Assembly (NCBI GenBank): GCA_028285945.1
Contig: JAPYNE010000009.1
Span: 83,585 to 132,922 of the forward strand
Direction: 5' to 3'
Source: Candidatus Foliamicus numerosus
GTDB taxonomy: Bacteria > Pseudomonadota > Gammaproteobacteria > Steroidobacterales > Foliamicaceae
DNA length: 49,338 bases
Made by a program: the position numbers and the translations under genes. Below, piece by piece: positions 27,131-35,380 of the stretch. The notes under the pieces were generated by a model. It saw nothing but the letters and a program-made list of their open reading frames with translations. It was not told the DNA's origin and did not search any database. How positions within the stretch are numbered: position 1 is the first letter of the stretch; the number at the start of each line of letters is the position of its first letter.

Positions 27131-27155
27131 GTAACGTTTCGTAACATTTTGTAAC
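27131..27155. promoter_or_regulatory. Three-repeat OmpR/CpxR-type operator (GTAAC x3)
   Basis: GTAAC occurs at 27131, 27141 and 27151, each separated by five bases, giving an exact ten-base period. The known CpxR consensus is GTAAA-N5-GTAAA, so spacing and core agree. It lies between the divergent response-regulator gene and the 38-residue peptide gene, fitting autoregulation plus control of the peptide. The site is read directly; the bound protein is inferred. Confidence 0.7.
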
Positions 27156-27209
27156 GAGGTTGGCTTTTGGCCCCAAATCGCGGAATTCGCCCATAAAATC
27201 CCTAATCCC

Positions 27210-27971
27210 ATGCCCGCGCGCATCCTGCTTATCGACGACGATGCCAAGCTTGGAATGCTTCTGCGCGCCTACTTCAGTCGTTTCGATCTTGAGCTTGAGT
27301 CGGCCCTCGAAGGAGACAGCGGCCTGCGCAAGCTGGCCGCGTTCTCGCCGGATCTGGTCATACTCGACGTGATGCTCCCGGGACGCGACGGCTTTGAGTT
27401 GTGCCGGGAAATACGCAGGTTCAGCAGCGTGCCCATCATCATGCTGACCGCGCGCGGCGACGTAACCGACCGCGTGGTGGGCTTGGAGGTGGGCGCGGAC
27501 GACTACCTCGGCAAGCCTTTCGAGCCGCGCGAGCTGGTGGCCCGCATCCAGACCATTCTGCGCCGTGTGCAGCGCCTGGGAATCCCCGCCAGCGCCGCCG
27601 ACCACGGCCCCCTGCACCTCGATCCTGATCGGCGCGAAGCGCTTCTCGACGGCAAGCCGCTGGATCTGACCGCCATGGAGTTCAACCTGCTGCGGCTGCT
27701 TTCGGCTGAGCCCGGACGGGTCTTTACCCGCGACGAAATCCTGGCGGAGTTGCGTGGCATCGAGCCGAATATCTTTTCCCGCTCCGTCGATATCAATATC
27801 AGCCGGCTGCGCCAGAAGCTCAACGACGATCCCGCCAACCCGCGATTTATCAGAACGATTCGCGGAGCGGGCTATGTCTTTTTGCGCGCTGATACCGCGC
27901 CCGGCAGCGGCGGCTCCGCCGCTCTGCGGAAGCAGGGGCCGGCCACCGAAAGCGCCTCTGCCAAGGAGTGA
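27210..27971 (+). CDS. OmpR-family response regulator, CpxR-like
   Basis: This 253-residue protein has an N-terminal receiver (about 4-118) with acidic D10/D11, phospho-acceptor D53 (ILDVMLPGRDG), Thr80 (IIMLTARG) and Lys102 (GKPF). GLEVGADDYLGKPFEPRELVARIQTILRR resembles CpxR closely. The C-terminal winged helix (about 130-230) has LDLTAMEFNLLRLL, RSVDINISRLRQKL and IRTIRGAGYVF. A tail of about 25 residues (GSGG...SASAKE) follows. It is coupled to the downstream histidine kinase and preceded by the GTAAC array. Confidence 0.93.
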   Translation: MPARILLIDDDAKLGMLLRAYFSRFDLELESALEGDSGLRKLAAFSPDLVILDVMLPGRDGFELCREIRRFSSVPIIMLTARGDVTDRVVGLEVGADDYLGKPFEPRELVARIQTILRRVQRLGIPASAADHGPLHLDPDRREALLDGKPLDLTAMEFNLLRLLSAEPGRVFTRDEILAELRGIEPNIFSRSVDINISRLRQKLNDDPANPRFIRTIRGAGYVFLRADTAPGSGGSAALRKQGPATESASAKE

Positions 27972-27979
27972 AGCGTCCT

Positions 27980-29023
27980 ATGAATGCCACGCCGGCCAGC
28001 GTCCTGAATCAGCTTTCGCGCAAGGCGCTCAACGCCCTGCGTTCCCTTCCCGTTCGCCTCATCGCGATTTTTGTGGCGAGCCTGGTGGTTATGTCCATGG
28101 GCGTGACCACGGCCGCCGAATTGTTTCCCTACGAGCAGAACCCGGTGCGGTTTCGCATTTTCGTCTATGGCATGTGCGCGGCCGCGATCGGCGGCTGCTA
28201 TCTCGCCGTGCGGCATTTGTTTCGCCCGCTGGAGGATATTCGGTTCGGCACCCGCCAGATAGGAGACGGGCAATTGGACCACCGGCTTCCGATACGCCGC
28301 CGCGACGAGTTCGGCCGGTTGTCGGAGCGCATCAACCGCATGGCCGACGAAGTGCAAAGGATGCTGGCCGGCCAGCGCCAGCTTCTGCTGGCCTTGAGCC
28401 ATGAGCTTCGCACGCCGCTCACGCGCGCGCGCCTGGCGCTGGAGTTCATCAACGACAAGGAGGTGCGCGGGCATCTGGAATATGACCTGTCGAACATGCA
28501 GCGCATGATTACCGAGTTGCTTGAGGGCGAACGCCTGAACACCCGCAGCCGGGAGTTGTCCCGTTCGTGCGTGAACCTTGCGGATCTGATCATGGAAGTG
28601 ATGCAAGGCGATTTCCCTGATGAGCTGGAGCGCCTATCACTGAGTCTGCCGGCGGCGCCGACGCATCTGGACGTGAGCGCTGCGAGGCTGCGCATACTGG
28701 TTCGCAACCTGGTGGAGAACGCGCTGCGCTACAACCCCGGCGATGGCCCCCCGGTGAAACTGGGTCTGGAAATGGGCGATGGCATCGCCATCATACGGGT
28801 TCAGGATCACGGCCCGGGGATCGATCGGGAGCACTTAGAACAGGTCACCCACGCCTTTTTCCGCGCCGACCCGTCACGCGGCGCCGGCACCGGACGCCAC
28901 GGCCTGGGGCTTTACCTGTGCCGGCTGATCGCCGAAGCCCACGGCGGCCGCATCGAGGTTGCGAGCCCTCCCGGCAGCGGCGCCTGCATTACCGCCCATA
29001 TTCCAGGCGCCCCGCCCGCCTGA
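27980..29023 (+). CDS. Sensor histidine kinase, CpxA-like with minimal sensor
   Basis: This 347-residue inner-membrane kinase has TM1 at about 27-47 and TM2 at about 59-78, with only about a dozen periplasmic residues between. A HAMP domain (FRPLEDIRFGTRQIGDGQLDHRLP) follows, then DHp with H141 (LALSHELRTPLTRAR), and the ATPase domain: N-box LVRNLVENALRYN, G1 DHGPGID, G2 GTGRHGLGLYLCRLIAEAHGG. CpxA normally has a periplasmic domain of over 100 residues. Its near absence means the stimulus is probably membrane-borne or sensed by a partner. ATG 27980 is preferred (AAGGAG upstream at about 11 bases); a GTG at 27968 overlaps the regulator stop. Confidence 0.9.
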   Translation: MNATPASVLNQLSRKALNALRSLPVRLIAIFVASLVVMSMGVTTAAELFPYEQNPVRFRIFVYGMCAAAIGGCYLAVRHLFRPLEDIRFGTRQIGDGQLDHRLPIRRRDEFGRLSERINRMADEVQRMLAGQRQLLLALSHELRTPLTRARLALEFINDKEVRGHLEYDLSNMQRMITELLEGERLNTRSRELSRSCVNLADLIMEVMQGDFPDELERLSLSLPAAPTHLDVSAARLRILVRNLVENALRYNPGDGPPVKLGLEMGDGIAIIRVQDHGPGIDREHLEQVTHAFFRADPSRGAGTGRHGLGLYLCRLIAEAHGGRIEVASPPGSGACITAHIPGAPPA

Positions 29024-29141
29024 CGCCTCCGCCGGAAACACCTCCGGTTGCAAGCATTAGAGCGAGGTTGGCGGCCAATCTTGTGTAATTGGGCCGTGTT
29101 TTGAGGAGCGGCGGAACAGGCCGCTACGGAGGTGGAACCGT

Positions 29142-31601
29142 GTGAAATTCAAACCCGCCTTTTTGGCTGCGCTTGCCGCGGTCGTAGTGATTGCTCCGCG
29201 CCCTGTTGCCGCACAGAGCGACGCGCTGGAGGAAATCGTGGTGACCGCGCGCAAACGCGAGGAGTCCATTCAGGACATCCCCATTGCGGTGACCGCTTTC
29301 ACCGCCGACGATATCCGCGAACTGGGCCTTGCGTCGGTGAACGATATCGCCCTCTTCACTCCCGGCTTTTCCTTCCAGTCCGGCCAGGGCCGCAATCCCG
29401 CCCTGGATCGCCCCGCGCTGCGCGGGCAAACCACCATACTCAATGGCATAGCGGGCGCTAAGGCCGTATCGACTTTTGTGGACGGCGTGTATGTGGGCGG
29501 ACTCGTGTCCTCGGTTGACCTGGCCAATATCGAGCGCGTTGAAATTATCAAGGGCCCGCAGTCGGCCCAGTACGGTCGCGGCACCTACGCCGGCGCCATC
29601 AACTACGTCACGCGCCGCCCAACGGAAGAGCGGTCAGGTGAAATCTCTCTGGAAGGCGCGCAGCACGAAACCTATAACGTCAACGCCTGGGCCAGCGGCC
29701 CCCTGGTGTCGGACCGGGCCTGGTTCAGGGTTTCCGCAGGCTACTCGCAATACGGCGGCGAGCATGTCAACACAGTGACCGGCGAGGAAGTGGGCGACGA
29801 GGAAACCGTGAACCTGGCGGCCAAGCTGTTTCTCACGCCCAGTGAAAACTTCGAGGCTACCTTGGGCGTTGCCTATCAGGAAGTGGATGACGGGCATTTT
29901 GCCGTGGCGCTTCAGGGCCGCGAGCACAATAATTGCTGTTTCAGGGGGCCTTCCTCCGACAGCCCCGACATCACCGGAATGGTCGGCCCCAGGGCGCGCG
30001 AGTACTACATGGGCGAGGCGCTGCGCGATCTTCCTGTTGCGCTTTTGACCGAAGAGCTGGACTCGGCTGGCGGAGCCGGCAATCGCCTTGAGCGCCTGTC
30101 CATGTCGCTGACCATGCACTACGATCTGAACAACGGCTGGCGGATGTCTAGCCTCACCGGCAATATCGACGATGAGGCCGAGAACTTCCAGGACAGCACT
30201 TATGGAGGTTACGACTTCGGCGTTGCCTTTGCGAATGGCCTTCCGCCATTTCTGCGTCCCACTCTTGGCCGTCGCTTCTGCTTGGTCCTTGGCTTTTGCG
30301 GGCAATTCCAGCGCATGCTGCGCTACGAGCAGACGGATTTCTCGCAGGAGTTGCGCCTTGCTTCGCCGCAGAACCGGTCGCTGCGGGCCACCGTCGGGCT
30401 CTATTACTACAAGGGCAAGCAGCACGAGTTGCTGGATTCCAAGGTTCACACCATGCAGTCCGAATCGCTCGGTTTTGGATTGGTTGGAGGGATGGTGGCG
30501 CCCAACGCCGATTTCGATAACGACGACGTGACCAATACCGCGATATTCGGAGGGTTGGAATGGGACCTCGACGATCAGTGGGCCGCCACCTTTGAAGCCC
30601 GCTGGGCCACGGACGATATTCAGGTGCGGGTTTATGACGCGCACGACAGGAGCCAGCTCAGCACCGATCATTCCACCGAGTTCGATTCCTTCAACCCGCG
30701 CGCTACGCTCAGCTATCGCCCGGACGACAACACCAACCTCTATCTGAAGGTTTCCAAGGGCTCCAAGCCCGGCACCTTCAATGGCGAGGTGCCGCTTGGC
30801 GCCAATGGGCAGCCCGACGAATCCTTCCGCGCTGTGGAAGAGGAGGAGGCCTGGAACTACGAGGCGGGCTACAAGGGCCGGCTGCTGGACGGACGCATGG
30901 TGCTCAACGTGGCCGCCTATCGCACGGAAGTGACCGACCAGCAGCTCACCACGGTGATCGAGACCGCCAACGGCGGCAGCACGTCGCTGGTTGACAACGT
31001 AGGCGAAACTTCAATCAATGGCTTGGAGGTGGAGCTGCAAACGCTGTTGACCGAACAGCTTTCGGTGAGCTTGGGCTACGCTTGGACGAACGCCGAGATC
31101 ACCCGCTATATCAATACCGACCAAGCGGACCTGATGGGCGCTAATGGCTCCTTGGCCGACTTGGCGCGCCTCGGCTCGGCGGCGGGCAAGCAGGTTCCGC
31201 GCATTCCCGAGCATGCGGCCTCGATGGTCGCAACCTACGAAGGCCCAACGATGGCCTCGGGCTTCTCCTGGTTCGTGGTGGGCAGCGTGACCCATGAGGG
31301 CTCGCGCTTCAGTCAGATTCATAACCTGATCGAGACCGGCGCCATGACCCGGATCGGCCTGCGTTTGGGCATCCGGCGCGATTCGCTGGAAATCGTGGCT
31401 TGGGGCGAGAACCTGTTCGACGACGACGCGCCGCTGGATATCCTTCGTTACATCGACCGGCGCGGCGGCGGCTTGGCGCCCCATGCCAGTTTCCCTGGCT
31501 ACGTTGCGGAATTGGGCAATCCGTCCAGCACCCCGCGCGGCTTCGCCGTTTCGCTGCCCCGCGGCCGGCAGGTGGGCATAACCCTCAACTACGGTTTCTG
31601 A
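29142..31601 (+). CDS. TonB-dependent outer-membrane receptor
   Basis: This 819-residue receptor has a signal peptide (to about 24, VAAQ), TonB box LEEIVVTARKREES, and a plug domain with IPIAVTAFTADDIRELG, LRGQTTILNGIAGAKAVSTFVDGVYVG, and NIERVEIIKGPQSAQYGRGTYAGAINYVTRRP. The rest is a 22-strand barrel ending LPRGRQVGITLNYGF, with the terminal Phe used for BAM-dependent insertion. It imports a ligand too large or scarce for porins; the ligand is unknown. GTG 29142 with GGAGGT nine bases upstream is the start. It follows the kinase by 118 bases. The transcript ends at cloverleaf copy 2. Confidence 0.94.
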   Translation: MKFKPAFLAALAAVVVIAPRPVAAQSDALEEIVVTARKREESIQDIPIAVTAFTADDIRELGLASVNDIALFTPGFSFQSGQGRNPALDRPALRGQTTILNGIAGAKAVSTFVDGVYVGGLVSSVDLANIERVEIIKGPQSAQYGRGTYAGAINYVTRRPTEERSGEISLEGAQHETYNVNAWASGPLVSDRAWFRVSAGYSQYGGEHVNTVTGEEVGDEETVNLAAKLFLTPSENFEATLGVAYQEVDDGHFAVALQGREHNNCCFRGPSSDSPDITGMVGPRAREYYMGEALRDLPVALLTEELDSAGGAGNRLERLSMSLTMHYDLNNGWRMSSLTGNIDDEAENFQDSTYGGYDFGVAFANGLPPFLRPTLGRRFCLVLGFCGQFQRMLRYEQTDFSQELRLASPQNRSLRATVGLYYYKGKQHELLDSKVHTMQSESLGFGLVGGMVAPNADFDNDDVTNTAIFGGLEWDLDDQWAATFEARWATDDIQVRVYDAHDRSQLSTDHSTEFDSFNPRATLSYRPDDNTNLYLKVSKGSKPGTFNGEVPLGANGQPDESFRAVEEEEAWNYEAGYKGRLLDGRMVLNVAAYRTEVTDQQLTTVIETANGGSTSLVDNVGETSINGLEVELQTLLTEQLSVSLGYAWTNAEITRYINTDQADLMGANGSLADLARLGSAAGKQVPRIPEHAASMVATYEGPTMASGFSWFVVGSVTHEGSRFSQIHNLIETGAMTRIGLRLGIRRDSLEIVAWGENLFDDDAPLDILRYIDRRGGGLAPHASFPGYVAELGNPSSTPRGFAVSLPRGRQVGITLNYGF

Positions 31602-32068
31602 TTCCCGGCAACGGAGCCGAGGGAACCTAGCCCGCATATTGCATCAAGAAGCATGGAGGCCGCGCAGGATTTTGCCTGTCCTTCGCCATTTCCCGCCCCC
31701 CTTTTCCGGGAGACGCATGAACCCGTCCATGGGGCTTGCTTCGGCATCCTGCCTCCGATACTCCCGGAAAAGGGGGGCGGGAAATGGCTTCACCTGTGCG
31801 CTTGAAGCGTAGCCGTGCTTATGGCGCAGCGAGCATGGGCGCGCAAGCGGGCAATCCGGGCGTCAGCTGCGGATTAAGCAGGAAAATCAGGAAGGCAACA
31901 AGGGGCGTGGAGCAATAGGCGGGCTAAGCCGTCTGCCGCCGTAGCGGCGCGCGGCGAGCCGTCGGCTAGGTTCGGCGGTGGCTGTCGTGGGAATCGATGT
32001 CCCTGATTTCAAACGCCTTGCGGCCTGATCGAAACCGGGTTTCCAATGCTGCCGCTTTGAAGCAGCGA
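31602..32068. other. Intergenic region between TonB receptor and P450 genes
   Basis: This gap of 467 bases between convergent genes holds the second cloverleaf repeat (31686-31787). The remainder (31790-32068) has scattered stops in all frames and no ribosome binding site in front of any ORF above 40 codons. I see no gene there. Confidence 0.6.
31686..31787. repeat. Cloverleaf repeat, copy 2 (bidirectional terminator-like)
   Basis: A perfect 27 bp inverted repeat (31686-31712 with 31761-31787) surrounds a 48-base middle. The middle shares ACGCATGA, ACCC-TCCATGGGGCT and GGCATCCTGCC with copy 1 at 11513-11649, which has an extra about 29-base hairpin insertion after ACGCATGA. Only the innermost CGGGAG/CTCCCG of the arms is shared. 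It is again placed between convergent genes. Confidence 0.85.
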
Positions 32069-33439
32069 TCAAGTGATTAAGCTTGCTTGCTGGCGGCGGC
32101 GATAGCGCACTTGGCATGGGGGCTTGGGGCCCGTCACCCAGCTGCCGTAGTTTGGCGTGGGAAATTCTGAGGCGAGTTCAAAATCGAAGCGGTCGAGCAG
32201 CACCGTCCATATCGCCTTGAGTTGCAGCAGGGCGAACTTTTCCCCCATGCAGCGGTGCTTGCCGCCGCCAAAACCGATCAGGGTGTAGAGGTGCTGCTTG
32301 CCCTCGCTGCGCGGAGGGGCGAATCGCTCTGGATCGAACTGATGCTGGTTGGCAAACAAGTGCGGCAAGCGGTGCGACAACGCCGGGGACACGACCGCCA
32401 AGGTGCCTTCGGGCACGGTGTGCCCCGCATACTGAAGCGGCTTCAGCACCTTCCGGATCAGCAGTATCAGCGGCGGGTGCAGCCGCTCGCACTCGCGCAA
32501 GCAGCGTTCCAGCGCCGCTTGCCGCTTGAGGCCGGCGAGGCTCATGGCGCCGTCCTCCTGGTACACCTCGCGCATCTCGTCGCGCACCCGCTCCAAGCAA
32601 GCGGGATCGCGGAACATCTCAAGGCCGGTCCAAGTTCCGAGCACGGCGCTGGTGTGCTGGCCGGCGAACAGCGCCGTTAGCAATATCCCGGTTACCTCGC
32701 CGTCGCTCATGGCGCGGCCGTCCTTGTAGCGGGCCTGCATCAGCGCCTGCATGAAATCCTCCGCCTCGGTGCCTAAGCGCCGGCGGTCGTCGATGACTTG
32801 GGAGAGGATTTTGGCAATCCGGCGGCGCGCCCGGTCGCGGCGCCGGTGCGCCGGAATCGGCAATCTGGGCAGGAAGAAGCCGATCAGATTAATTCCCTCT
32901 TCGAGTTCGTGATACGCTTGGGCGAATCCCGAATCGGCCTGCTCCCGCACCTCCTCGCCCAGCAGGCAGCGGCTGGCGATGTTCACCGTCAACTGGTTCA
33001 TCAGAACCGGCAAGTCGATGGTTCCCTCGTCGCCAAGCGAGTCGGCAAACTGGCTGGCCTCTTCGTACATGATTCGTGCGTACCGGCGCATGGACGCATC
33101 GCGCAGCGCCGGATACAGGAACCCCAACTGCTCCGCCATGAGCTCGGGCGCCACGTCGTAGGCCACGCCGCGCCCGAAAATGGGCACCGTGAATTGATAA
33201 ACGGCCCGGGCATCGAGCTGATCCTCGGGTGCCCTGAAGTAGGCATCGTGGGCTTCCGGCCCGGTGAACAGCACAAAATCGCGGGTCCCCAGCCGAAAAC
33301 GGGCCAGCTCGCCGTGCTCGCTCCAGCAGCGGTCGAACATCCCCATCGGATCCTTGTAGAACTCCGGCAAATGGCCGAGCAACGGCCAGCCGCCGGAGAG
33401 TTCGGGAATCGGCTTGCTGGACGGCGGCAACTCAGGCAT
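32069..33439 (-). CDS. Cytochrome P450 of the CYP51 (sterol 14-demethylase) family
   Basis: This 456-residue P450 carries the CYP51 B-C loop signature YQFTVPIFGRGVAYD (residues 81-95), where Mycobacterium CYP51 has YPFMTPIFGEGVVFD. The CYP51-type I-helix motif AGQHTS is at 259-264 (a His-Thr pair in place of the usual acid-Thr). ExxR is at E316-R319, and the heme loop FGGGKHRCMGEKFALLQLKAIW has Cys397 as iron ligand. Family members remove the 14-alpha-methyl of sterols. There is no N-terminal membrane anchor and no ferredoxin fusion. No sterol-ring synthesis gene is in the window, so the substrate could be an external sterol or triterpenoid. Stands alone; divergent from moeA. Confidence 0.88.
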   Translation of the reverse strand: MPELPPSSKPIPELSGGWPLLGHLPEFYKDPMGMFDRCWSEHGELARFRLGTRDFVLFTGPEAHDAYFRAPEDQLDARAVYQFTVPIFGRGVAYDVAPELMAEQLGFLYPALRDASMRRYARIMYEEASQFADSLGDEGTIDLPVLMNQLTVNIASRCLLGEEVREQADSGFAQAYHELEEGINLIGFFLPRLPIPAHRRRDRARRRIAKILSQVIDDRRRLGTEAEDFMQALMQARYKDGRAMSDGEVTGILLTALFAGQHTSAVLGTWTGLEMFRDPACLERVRDEMREVYQEDGAMSLAGLKRQAALERCLRECERLHPPLILLIRKVLKPLQYAGHTVPEGTLAVVSPALSHRLPHLFANQHQFDPERFAPPRSEGKQHLYTLIGFGGGKHRCMGEKFALLQLKAIWTVLLDRFDFELASEFPTPNYGSWVTGPKPPCQVRYRRRQQASLIT

Positions 33440-33771
33440 CGACCGCTCCGGTTATGAATATGGGACGCACCAAATACATGCGGCTACTTGCAGCTCAAGG
33501 AAAACAACCCCCGGTTTCCGAGCAAAACTACGGAGGAATCTATTTTAGCATTGTCGTCCCGCGCCCGGATGCCTGAGTACGACTTTCCGGTATTTATTTG
33601 GGGACTTATATACAATCCTGCCCAACTAATTAGCCTAGCCTGCTAAATATGACACGGAAAGGAATGGGCAGATCCCGCATATGGGCCGTTGCAGGCGTCA
33701 TTATGATCGGCGCATCCCGCCTGAAAGCGCCGTGCGCCTCCTGCGGCACAAGCGCCTAGCCCGCCTTCCAA
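33440..33771. promoter_or_regulatory. P450-moeA divergent intergenic region
   Basis: This 332-base, AT-richer divergent region must hold both promoters. TACAAT at 33611-33616 is a fair -10 candidate for moeA. A short frame from ATG 33649 (MTRKGMGRSRIWAVAGVIMI, then a stop after 36 codons) could be a remnant of a mobA-like start beside moeA, but the match is too short to claim. Confidence 0.4.
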
Positions 33772-34986
33772 GTGGATCTGATTTCCTGGGCCGAGGCGAT
33801 CGCCGCCATCACCGGCGGCTGCCGGCGCGCCTCCCCGCAGCGGCTGCCTGTAGGCGAGGCGCTGGGCGCTGTTCCGGCTGACGTGATGACGGGCCGGATT
33901 GCATCTCCGGCGTTCAACAATGCCGCGATGGATGGATTTGCTGTGCGTGCGGAGGATACCGCAGGCGCGTCCCGCAGTTCGCCCGTGGAGCTTCCCGTTG
34001 TCGGCGAGATGAAGGTTGGCGCTTACCCCGAGGCGGCGCCGCCCGGGTCCGGAGCCGCCTTTCAAGTCGCCACCGGCGCCCTGATGCCGCCTCCGCTGGA
34101 CGCGGTTGTGCCTTTGGAGAAGGCCGAGCGGATCGAGCGTCGCGGCGCCGCGATGCTGCGTTTTCCCAAGCCTGCGGAGGCAGGGCGCAACCTGCGCGTC
34201 ATGGGCGAAGAGTATCCGGCGGGCGCCGCGTTCGATTTCACCGGCACGCGCCTTCATGCCGGGCATGTCGCGCTCTTGTCCGCCGCCGGAATCAGCGAGT
34301 TGCGCGCGCGCAAGCCGCCGCCGCTGGGCTTGCTGACCACGGGCGACGAAGTGCGCCTTCCCGGCGACGCGCTTGCGCCGGGGGAAATAACCAATGTCAA
34401 CGCGGCTTGGATGGCGGCCTGGTGCGCCGAACGGCGGATTCCCGTGGCGCATGCGAAGCACCTTGGGGATGACCCTCGCGACCTGGCGCGCGCATTTCAG
34501 GACGCCCGGGAGTCCGGCGCCCGGATCCTCGTCTCAAGCGGCTCCGCCTCGGCCGGCCGGCGCGATGTGCTGCGCCAGGCGCTCAAGGAACTGGATGCGC
34601 GGATCGTTTTTCACGGCGTGGCCATGCGTCCCGGCAAGCCGGCCTTGTTCGCCGTTCTGGACAACGAGGTCCCGGTATTCGGGCTTCCCGGCAATCCGCT
34701 GGCCACGGCCGCCGGCATGCGCTTTCTGGTCTGGCCGGCCATTCGCGCCATTGCGGCGATGGAAGCCGAAAAGCCCCGGCGCAAGCCGCTCGCCGAAGCC
34801 TGCGATTTGCGCGAGGGCTACACCCACTTCCTGCTGGCCCGCCGCAGCGCCGAAACCGGGGCGCTCACGCTCGTGCGCCCCCAACGCCCCGGCCAAGCCG
34901 GCGCCCTCGCCGCCGCCGATTGCTGGCTCCGCCTCGCAGGCGGCCGCCACGAAGCCAACACCCTGGCCGACTCCTACTCGCCATAG
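33772..34986 (+). CDS. moeA: Molybdopterin molybdenumtransferase MoeA
   Basis: This 404-residue enzyme inserts molybdate into adenylylated molybdopterin. Marks are SPAFNNAAMDGFAV (about 43-56), ATGALMPPPLDAVVP, LLTTGDEV and RPGKPALFAVLDNEVPVFGLPGNPLATAAGM. The usual GGVSVG loop is here SGSASAGRRDV, an odd variant with Asp kept. GTG 33772 is the start; the frame begins close to it. It is relevant to the molybdopterin enzyme at 40478-43513. A diverged copy of its FGLPGNPLATA segment lies at 37432-37476 beyond the R-M island. Confidence 0.9.
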   Translation: MDLISWAEAIAAITGGCRRASPQRLPVGEALGAVPADVMTGRIASPAFNNAAMDGFAVRAEDTAGASRSSPVELPVVGEMKVGAYPEAAPPGSGAAFQVATGALMPPPLDAVVPLEKAERIERRGAAMLRFPKPAEAGRNLRVMGEEYPAGAAFDFTGTRLHAGHVALLSAAGISELRARKPPPLGLLTTGDEVRLPGDALAPGEITNVNAAWMAAWCAERRIPVAHAKHLGDDPRDLARAFQDARESGARILVSSGSASAGRRDVLRQALKELDARIVFHGVAMRPGKPALFAVLDNEVPVFGLPGNPLATAAGMRFLVWPAIRAIAAMEAEKPRRKPLAEACDLREGYTHFLLARRSAETGALTLVRPQRPGQAGALAAADCWLRLAGGRHEANTLADSYSP

Positions 34987-35009
34987 GATCGCGCACGGCG
35001 GCTTGCTCC

Positions 35010-35041
35010 AAAACCGACACTGCTGGCACAGCAGCGGTTTT
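35010..35041 (+). terminator. moeA terminator hairpin
   Basis: AAAACCG/CGGTTTT and CTGCTG/CAGCAG form a two-part stem with a small bulge and GCA loop just after moeA, ending in TTTT. It is a plausible intrinsic terminator separating moeA from the R-M genes. Confidence 0.5.
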
Positions 35042-35145
35042 CTGAGCAAGAAAGCCTCCATGCTTACGGGATCGCGCGTCCGCTCAGTCGAGCAAGCTGC
35101 ATCGAAGTGGTGTAGAGTGGTGCATTATCATTCGGAGCGTGCAGG

Positions 35146-35352
35146 ATGCCAGAGAAATCGGAACGGAAAGCAGAAACGAAAGGCACCGCGACCCATCGTG
35201 CATCCGTGAGTTTCCCTCCGGGGCTGTACGGAATGCTGGAAGCGATTGCGCGCCGGAAGAAGGTATCCGTTGCGTGGGTCGTTCGGGATGCCGCCGAGAA
35301 ATACGTGGAAGACCAGTGGCCGCTATTCTCGCAAAAACCGGGAGCGTCGTGA
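35146..35352 (+). CDS. Ribbon-helix-helix regulator of the R-M operon
   Basis: This 68-residue basic protein has a beta strand followed by two helices: THRASVSFPPGLYGMLEAIARRKKVSVAWVVRDAAEKYVEDQW. This fits a CopG/Arc-type ribbon-helix-helix DNA-binding fold. It stands 28 bases before a C5-methyltransferase and is likely the transcriptional controller of the R-M pair, in place of the usual helix-turn-helix C protein; that role is inferred. CAGGA lies a few bases upstream of ATG 35146 as ribosome binding site. Confidence 0.75.
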   Translation: MPEKSERKAETKGTATHRASVSFPPGLYGMLEAIARRKKVSVAWVVRDAAEKYVEDQWPLFSQKPGAS

Positions 35353-35380
35353 CGGATCAACGGACAGCGGGAGTTTCCTG

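Noticed and set aside
33649-33759. Short ORF with an AGVIM start resembling MobA
   Set aside because: Only about ten residues resemble the family and the rest does not. Position beside moeA is suggestive but not enough.
33643-34461. A 272-codon minus-strand ORF over moeA
   Set aside because: moeA motifs are on the + strand; the antisense frame is Arg/Gly/His-rich with no recognisable domain.
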